In this document: positions 23,983 to 28,147 of the stretch, one piece after another | Layout of the letters: each line of letters begins with the position of its first letter | Numbering within the stretch: the first letter of the stretch is position 1 | NCBI GenBank assembly: GCA_937895935.1 | Contig: CALBKX010000033.1 | Span: forward strand, 1-28,147 | Source: an uncultured Clostridia bacterium | Lineage (GTDB): Bacteria; Bacillota; Clostridia; Christensenellales; UBA1242 | Direction: 5' to 3' | Length of the DNA stretch: 28,147 nt | Notes under the pieces: model-generated | What the model saw: only the letters and a program-made list of their open reading frames with translations | Database searches by the model: none | What the model was told of the DNA's origin: nothing | Made by a program: the position numbers and the translations under genes

Positions 23983-25860
23983 ATGAAGAAACATAAATTA
24001 CATATTATGTTGGGTCTGCTCACCATATGCTTATGTTTAGCTACATTAGTTGTGGGTGTATACTCTGTAAAAAAACTCCAGTTGACAACTTCTGGTTCAA
24101 TTGGATTTACTATTCATTCTAGTGAAGTTAACGTGGTTGGTTCCGTATCAGGGGCAATCCGAGGTAAAAATTTAAATTTTGCTGAAGTTGACAATAATAC
24201 CTATTCAGGACAAGGTTCCACAGGTAATCAAACATGGACCGATAGATTCGAAAAACAAACTGAAGATGATGACAAAAATTTGCTTGCAGAATCAGATAGT
24301 TGGGTTTTAGGTGAAATCTATTTTAATGATTTTAAAGACACTATATCTCCTATAACAATTAGTTTTGTAATAACTAATTATTCCAGCTTTCCTGTAAAGG
24401 CAAGTGTTGAATTGCCACAAATTTCAAATGTTTCAACTGCAGGCTCAGTTTCTGAAATTTACTTAAATACATATGACGATGTTACACCAAAAACAGGCAC
24501 TGTGGAAATTGTATTAACATTAATAGATAAAAATGTAGAAGTTTCTTTGAGTGATTTAAATTTAAATTTATCAATTGAGAACACAACAATGCCAACACTT
24601 GCAAGTGATCTTGGTACATTATCTGAATCATCAACACAAAATACACTTATATTAAACAAAAAAGATTTAGCACCAAATGAAAACAATGAATTGGTAATAC
24701 CTTCAATTGTTACCAACAGCAACGGAGACGTTGTAAATGTTGATATAGTAAGATTTTGGCTTTTTCCTCAAGGTATGGGTAACTTTCCTTGCATCTCTGG
24801 AAATTATAATTTAATAATTTCAGAAGGCATTAAAGGAATCGAATTACCAAGTATGGCTTTAGGTTTAACAATCAAACTTAATTCAATTTATATTCCATCA
24901 ACAATAAACCAAATAACAGTAGGTAGCAATTGGAACTGTAATATCTATGAAATTTGCAACAATTCCTCTCAAGTAATAACAAGAGGTGCTGGGCTTGCAA
25001 GTTCAGCAGTTTCAATCCATACAGGAAGTAGTTTAATAAAATCTACAAGTGATGAATTGACATATATTGTTGATTCTGATAATAGCATTTCATATATATT
25101 AAATGCAGGAAATTCTTCTTCAATAACAATTCCTGCAAAAATTGATGGCTATGATTGTTTACTAATTAATGACACCGCATTAATAGATTATTCAGGAAAA
25201 GTTTATAGTACAAATGCAAATTACTCAGCAAATGGTGACGTTCTTTATAACTCTGAAGGAAATGCATTATGTATTTCAGGTGCTGAAACTATAACTATAC
25301 CTGCAGGCGTTACAAATATTATTAAACAAGTTACGATGATTGCTATAACTTTGATAAAAGACACAACAAAAACTGTTAATATTGAAACAGGCAATACTGT
25401 GTATGGTTCAAACGGTGATGTGATTTATAAATTAAGCGATAATAATGTGATATGGGCGTCTCAAAAAAGCACTATTACAATTCCAAGTGCTGTGACATAT
25501 GTAACTGTTAGCTATATTAAATCAGGAGTAGAGCAAGTTTTAGTTGAATCTGGCAATGAAACATATGCTTCAAATGGATATGTGGTATATAAAATTTCAG
25601 ACGGGACGGTGGTATGGACTTCTTCTGCAGTAGAAACCTTAGATATTCCAGAAGGGGTAAGAGTTTTCCCTAGCATCAGTTCAAAAAAATATACAGCAAT
25701 AAACATCCCTGCATCAATGGAGACAATCCCTGCATCAAATATACCTAGCACAGTTACATCAATCACTGTTGCTTCTGGAAATAGTAATTTTGCTATTAGT
25801 GAAGGAAAATTAATTAAACTAGATGATAACTCTGTTATTTGGAGTCCAAGTAACACTTAA
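23983..25860 (+). CDS. Secreted repeat surface protein with SipW/TasA-style N-terminus
   Basis: 625 residues. The N-terminus MKKHK + hydrophobic segment (8-28, ending VVGVYSV) followed by LTTSGSIGFTIHSSEV resembles the signal and first strand of TasA/camelysin-type proteins processed by SipW; this is inference. Residues about 95-205 form a beta-rich head (WVLGEIYFNDF, ISFVITNYSSFPVKASVEL). The second half has at least four diverged repeats of the pattern (Y/F)-x-S-N-G-D-V-(L/I)-Y-K-x-S-D-x-x-V-(I/V)-W, each followed by x-x-(T/S)-I-x-I-P-x-x-V-T: starting near YSANGDVLYNSEG, YGSNGDVIYKLSD, YASNGYVVYKISD and FAISEGKLIKLDD. The TIPAGVTNI/IPSTVTSI units recall BspA-type leucine-rich surface repeats. 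The protein ends within a repeat and there is no LPxTG. Expression is likely governed by the G-tract promoter. Confidence 0.82.
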   Translation: MKKHKLHIMLGLLTICLCLATLVVGVYSVKKLQLTTSGSIGFTIHSSEVNVVGSVSGAIRGKNLNFAEVDNNTYSGQGSTGNQTWTDRFEKQTEDDDKNLLAESDSWVLGEIYFNDFKDTISPITISFVITNYSSFPVKASVELPQISNVSTAGSVSEIYLNTYDDVTPKTGTVEIVLTLIDKNVEVSLSDLNLNLSIENTTMPTLASDLGTLSESSTQNTLILNKKDLAPNENNELVIPSIVTNSNGDVVNVDIVRFWLFPQGMGNFPCISGNYNLIISEGIKGIELPSMALGLTIKLNSIYIPSTINQITVGSNWNCNIYEICNNSSQVITRGAGLASSAVSIHTGSSLIKSTSDELTYIVDSDNSISYILNAGNSSSITIPAKIDGYDCLLINDTALIDYSGKVYSTNANYSANGDVLYNSEGNALCISGAETITIPAGVTNIIKQVTMIAITLIKDTTKTVNIETGNTVYGSNGDVIYKLSDNNVIWASQKSTITIPSAVTYVTVSYIKSGVEQVLVESGNETYASNGYVVYKISDGTVVWTSSAVETLDIPEGVRVFPSISSKKYTAINIPASMETIPASNIPSTVTSITVASGNSNFAISEGKLIKLDDNSVIWSPSNT

Positions 25861-25888
25861 AGTAAATATCAAAAAACAAGACAAATTT

Positions 25889-25932
25889 AAACAAGGTTAA
25901 TACCGAAAATTAAATTTTGCCTTGTTTTTTTA
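25889..25932 (+). terminator. Terminator of the surface protein gene
   Basis: AAACAAGG (25889-25896) pairs with CCTTGTTT (25920-25927) around a 23-base loop that can fold further, followed by a T run to 25931. Confidence 0.7.
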
Positions 25933-25992
25933 TAATGTTTAACTATTGTTTTAAGCATTTTGTAAAAATATATTTTTGCTCTTCATAAAGCA

Positions 25993-26026
25993 ATTTAAAT
26001 TTTTGTTAATCAACAACAATTTAAAT
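25993..26026. repeat. 34-bp imperfect palindrome
   Basis: ATTTAAAT (25993-26000), TT, TTGTT, loop AATC, AACAA, CA, ATTTAAAT (26019-26026): two perfect arm segments separated by one 2x2 mismatch. Possible operator or structured RNA; no gene overlaps it. Confidence 0.5.
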
Positions 26027-26186
26027 ATAAATGTGTAAGTAGTAATTGTAAGATTAAAAAAAATTTTTATTATTAGGTTTAATATTATTTTGTTTTGTTA
26101 AAAATGGACATTAAATAAATGGTTTTTAGTTAAAGAGATGTTGATAATCTGTTTAATGCTATAAACTTTGCGTAAAAGGAATGTCT

Positions 26187-26411
26187 ATGAACAAATTTTT
26201 TGATTTTTATAAAAATGGAAATTTTGCAATCAAATTCATTTTTTTAGGTGTAGCCTTGGTTATGGCTCTTTTGTGGGTTATAGGCAGTTTAACAAAATTT
26301 GATAGGCTGGTTATGTTTATGGTTGGTACAATTGTTGGCGGTGCACTTATTAACATTTTTTTATACGATTATGTTGTAAGTGCAATAAACTATGTTAGTA
26401 ATTTGTTTTAA
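26187..26411 (+). CDS. Small two-pass membrane protein
   Basis: 74 residues from ATG 26187: polar start (NKFFDFYKNGNF), membrane span about 14-35 (IKFIFLGVALVMALLWVIGSL), a short KFDR loop, and a second span about 40-62 (LVMFMVGTIVGGALINIFLY). In-frame ATG 26181 sits directly on AAAAGGA and so is probably part of the ribosome binding region; 26187 gives 6-base spacing. No family recognised. Followed by a bidirectional terminator shared with the convergent gene. Confidence 0.65.
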   Translation: MNKFFDFYKNGNFAIKFIFLGVALVMALLWVIGSLTKFDRLVMFMVGTIVGGALINIFLYDYVVSAINYVSNLF

Positions 26412-26511
26412 GCATTAATTTAATTAAATTGTTTCCTTATATTATTTTAGTAGTTTATATATTATGGTAATTAAAAAATTATGGTAAATTGTCATAGTAA
26501 TTAAAAAAAAC

Positions 26512-26545
26512 AAGGTAAAATTGTTTTTATTAACAATTTTACCTT
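26512..26545. terminator. Bidirectional terminator between convergent genes
   Basis: Perfect 14-bp arms AAGGTAAAATTGTT (26512-26525) and AACAATTTTACCTT (26532-26545) with a 6-base loop. T runs on both strands (TTATTTTA on plus, GTTTTTTTT on minus). Confidence 0.88.
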
Positions 26546-26566
26546 ATTTTAAATATTAGGCGTTTT

Positions 26567-27025
26567 TTATAATTCTCTTTCTGTTTCTAAATGTTTCATA
26601 ACATAATTGTTATAGCAATTTTTATAATTTTCTCCAAACTTAGCATACATAAATTTCACATATTCCTTTTGTAATTTGTCATTTATTGTATCCTTCATTG
26701 AATTTGCAATATCAAACACACAATAGTCCGTACATATGATCATTGAAGAGCAAGAATCATATTTTGAATTATCTAAAATGTTGCTAAAACCAGCACGCTT
26801 TGCAATTTCATAAAATAAGTTTTGCTTATAAACATCAATTGCACTTATTTCTAAAATTACTTTATTGTTTGGATTAAAAATTCGCTCAATAGGTTTTTTT
26901 AAACCATCGGTTTCGTACACAATATTATAATTTAATTGATATCCGCATTTGTTTAAAAAATCTGTTATTTCATCATCAGTTACATTTGCCAAAAAAGATG
27001 TTTTTCTATAATCATTAATTTTCAT
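26567..27025 (-). CDS. Protein of unknown function
   Basis: 152 residues, soluble, no signal peptide or membrane span. Mixed alpha/beta: MKINDYRKTSFLANVTDDEITDFL at the start reads as a helix-rich region, a central part has ERIFNPNNKVILEISAIDVYKQ, and SCSSMIICTDYC holds three of its seven Cys. The C-terminal 40 residues look helical and charged. I recognise no family. AAGGAG precedes ATG 27025 by 5 bases. It has its own promoter, an about 97-base 5' UTR with a hairpin right before the ribosome binding site, and a terminator, so it is a single-gene unit that may be regulated at translation. Confidence 0.7.
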   Translation of the reverse strand: MKINDYRKTSFLANVTDDEITDFLNKCGYQLNYNIVYETDGLKKPIERIFNPNNKVILEISAIDVYKQNLFYEIAKRAGFSNILDNSKYDSCSSMIICTDYCVFDIANSMKDTINDKLQKEYVKFMYAKFGENYKNCYNNYVMKHLETEREL

Positions 27026-27036
27026 ATTTACTCCTT

Positions 27037-27070
27037 AAATTGGTGGAAATATCGCTCAAACAACCAATTT
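27037..27070 (-). promoter_or_regulatory. 5' UTR hairpin next to a ribosome binding site
   Basis: AAATTGGT and ACCAATTT (27037-27044, 27063-27070) form an 8-bp stem with an 18-base loop; on the minus-strand transcript the stem ends one to two bases before AAGGAG. Confidence 0.5.
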
Positions 27071-27129
27071 TATATGACAATAGGATTTTAAATCAGCTTA
27101 AAGGATATTTTATTTTTCACTCATTATTT

Positions 27130-27157
27130 ATTATAAACAAATAAAATAATTTGTCAA
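27130..27157 (-). promoter_or_regulatory. Promoter of the unknown minus-strand gene
   Basis: Minus strand: TTGACA (27152-27157), 16-bp spacer, TATAAT (27130-27135). Predicted start near 27123. Confidence 0.75.
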
Positions 27158-27169
27158 CATACTATTTGG

Positions 27170-27198
27170 TTGACTTTTTATGATAATTATGCTAATTT
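27170..27198 (+). promoter_or_regulatory. Candidate promoter of the trpS leader and trpS
   Basis: TTGACT (27170-27175), 17-bp spacer ending in TGC, then TAATTT (27193-27198): good -35, poor -10, rescued by an extended TGn. The predicted start near 27205 falls at the leader-ORF Shine-Dalgarno. Confidence 0.45.
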
Positions 27199-27218
27199 CA
27201 ATTTTAAAGGATAAAAAT

Positions 27219-27290
27219 ATGTTTAAAAAAACTTTTAAATTTAAATTTTTATTAAATCTATGGCGTAAAGCCTGGCATCAATTTTTTTAA
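27219..27290 (+). CDS. Putative Trp-rich leader peptide upstream of trpS
   Basis: A 23-codon frame (MFKKTFKFKFLLNLWRKAW, then HQFF) with Trp at codons 15 and 19, ending at TAA 27290, 34 bases before the trpS start. AAAGGA (27206-27211) sits 7 bases before its ATG, a good ribosome binding site. Its first half at RNA level (27232-27248) can pair with 27298-27315, which includes the first five bases (AAAAG) of the trpS ribosome binding site. I infer translation-dependent control of trpS by charged tRNA-Trp. The many Phe codons may just reflect AT-rich DNA. No convincing intrinsic terminator and no T-box is visible. Confidence 0.5.
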   Translation: MFKKTFKFKFLLNLWRKAWHQFF

Positions 27291-27324
27291 GTTTGCTGAA
27301 TTTGAATTTTAAAAGGAAATTATT

Positions 27325-28147
27325 ATGGATAGAATTATAACTGGTGTAAAACCAACAGGGATATTACATATTGGCAATTATTTTGGTGCAATTAAACCAA
27401 TTTTAGAAATGGCAAAAAATGAAAACATAGAGTGTTTGTTTTTTATTGCAGATTATCACGCTTTAAATTTTATTAAAACTAAGCAAGAATTAAAGGAGTA
27501 TAGTTTTATGCTTGCTTGCTCTTATCTTGCGTGTGGTTTGGATCCAAGTAAAATTGTCTTTTTTAGGCAAAGTGATGTTCCAGAAGTGTTTGAACTTAAT
27601 TGGATTTTAAACAATGTTACTCCAAAAGGTTTAATGAACAGGGCACATGCCTATAAAGCAATGGTTGAGGAAAACATAGCAAATAATCAGGATAAGGATT
27701 TAAATATAAATATGGGGCTTTATTGTTATCCAATTTTAATGTCCGCTGATATTTTGCTTTATAACACCAAATATGTGCCAGTTGGGTTAGACCAAAAACA
27801 ACATTGTGAAATTGCACGCGATATTGCCATATCATTTAATGCTAGATATGGCGAAACATTCATTTTACCAGAAGCTGTTATTGATGATAATGTTTCAACA
27901 ATTGTTGGATTAGATGGCAGAAAGATGAGTAAAAGCTATGGCAACACAATTCAACTTTTTGCAGACGAAAACACTTTGAAAAAATCTATAAATAGAATAG
28001 TTACTGATAGCAAATTGCCTGGCCAGCCAAAAGATGAGAATTGTACTTTAAGTAAAATATATGCTCTTTTTGCCTCTAAAGAAAAGTCAGAAGAGTTTAA
28101 AATAAAATTAATCAACGGACTTGGTTGGGGTGATGCAAAAAAAGAAC
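27325..28147 (+). CDS. trpS: Tryptophanyl-tRNA synthetase, 3' end outside the window
   Basis: Charges tRNA-Trp with tryptophan. 274 residues are visible of about 330. The class I HIGH-type motif is HIGN (in PTGILHIGNYFGAI), followed by the FFIADYHALN segment, RQSDVPE, the conserved MSADILLY and VPVGLDQKQHCEIARDIA, and the KMSKS loop (GRKMSKSYGN), then KSINRIVTDS. The frame is open to the last base. AAAAGGA lies 7 bases before ATG 27325. The gene is preceded by a Trp-containing leader frame rather than the T-box expected for many Bacillota synthetase genes. Confidence 0.96.
   Translation, partial: MDRIITGVKPTGILHIGNYFGAIKPILEMAKNENIECLFFIADYHALNFIKTKQELKEYSFMLACSYLACGLDPSKIVFFRQSDVPEVFELNWILNNVTPKGLMNRAHAYKAMVEENIANNQDKDLNINMGLYCYPILMSADILLYNTKYVPVGLDQKQHCEIARDIAISFNARYGETFILPEAVIDDNVSTIVGLDGRKMSKSYGNTIQLFADENTLKKSINRIVTDSKLPGQPKDENCTLSKIYALFASKEKSEEFKIKLINGLGWGDAKKE

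Larger units (their letters stand above)
25861..26186. other. 326-bp AT-rich intergenic region
   Basis: Holds a terminator (25889-25932) and a 34-bp imperfect palindrome (25993-26026). The remaining 150 bases are AT-rich; I see no confident promoter for the next gene and no coding frame. Confidence 0.75.

Noticed and set aside
27261..27290. Intrinsic terminator at the end of the trpS leader frame (T7 run at 27282-27288)
   Set aside because: The only hairpin before the T run is GGC/GCC, three pairs, too weak to call.
27026..27324. T-box riboswitch before trpS
   Set aside because: No T-box consensus (TGGNACC-type) on the plus strand and no clear terminator/antiterminator pair; the GGTGG at 27042 belongs to the hairpin of the opposite-strand gene.

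Overview
The window is AT-rich bacterial DNA (roughly 70% A+T by eye) with tight Shine-Dalgarno spacing and mostly TAA stops. The gene run yifB-dprA-topA-trmFO-hslV-hslU is a Bacillota arrangement (compare dprA-topA-trmFO-xerC-hslV-hslU-codY in Bacillus). A YlmC/YmxH-type PRC-barrel protein and a SipW/TasA-style surface protein also fit. I read it as a low-GC, probably uncultured Clostridia-type member of the Bacillota; species and genus cannot be told from here.

Layout. 1-3.9 kb is loose and partly decaying: the end of a membrane protein gene, a 15-bp tandem repeat, a duplicated promoter/leader block, a lipoprotein gene whose coding sequence seems to continue past a TGA, two coupled small genes with a strong terminator, and a SpoU-type RNA methyltransferase gene broken by a frameshift and an internal TGA. 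3.9-5.8 kb (minus strand) is a single GLUG-repeat surface protein with a near-consensus promoter. 6.1-14.3 kb (plus) looks like one operon: cca, rmuC, a phosphoglucomutase, uvrC, tdk, a membrane-anchored DUF5011-like protein and a ComEC-like metallo-beta-lactamase-fold protein. 14.6-23.1 kb (plus) is a second operon with its own promoter: yifB, dprA, topA, trmFO, hslV, hslU, idi. 23.3-26.4 kb holds the PRC-barrel protein, a 625-residue repeat surface protein behind a promoter with a G7 tract, and a small membrane protein. 26.5-28.1 kb holds an unrecognised minus-strand gene, divergent from trpS, which runs off the right edge.

Functionally the two operons are housekeeping: tRNA maturation and modification (cca, trmFO), DNA repair, topology and uptake processing (rmuC, uvrC, topA, dprA, yifB, ComEC-like protein), nucleotide salvage (tdk), hexose-phosphate metabolism, ATP-dependent proteolysis (hslVU) and isoprenoid supply (idi).

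The most interesting signals lie between genes: (1) seven G residues inside the spacer of a surface-protein promoter, making it 14 bp and a candidate phase-variation switch; (2) a 23-codon reading frame with two Trp codons just before trpS, whose RNA can pair with the trpS ribosome binding site; (3) an intergenic structured repeat, two copies sharing 48 of 51 bases and a third, more diverged one with the same hairpin core; (4) a duplicated leader with a conserved bulged hairpin in front of a lipoprotein gene.
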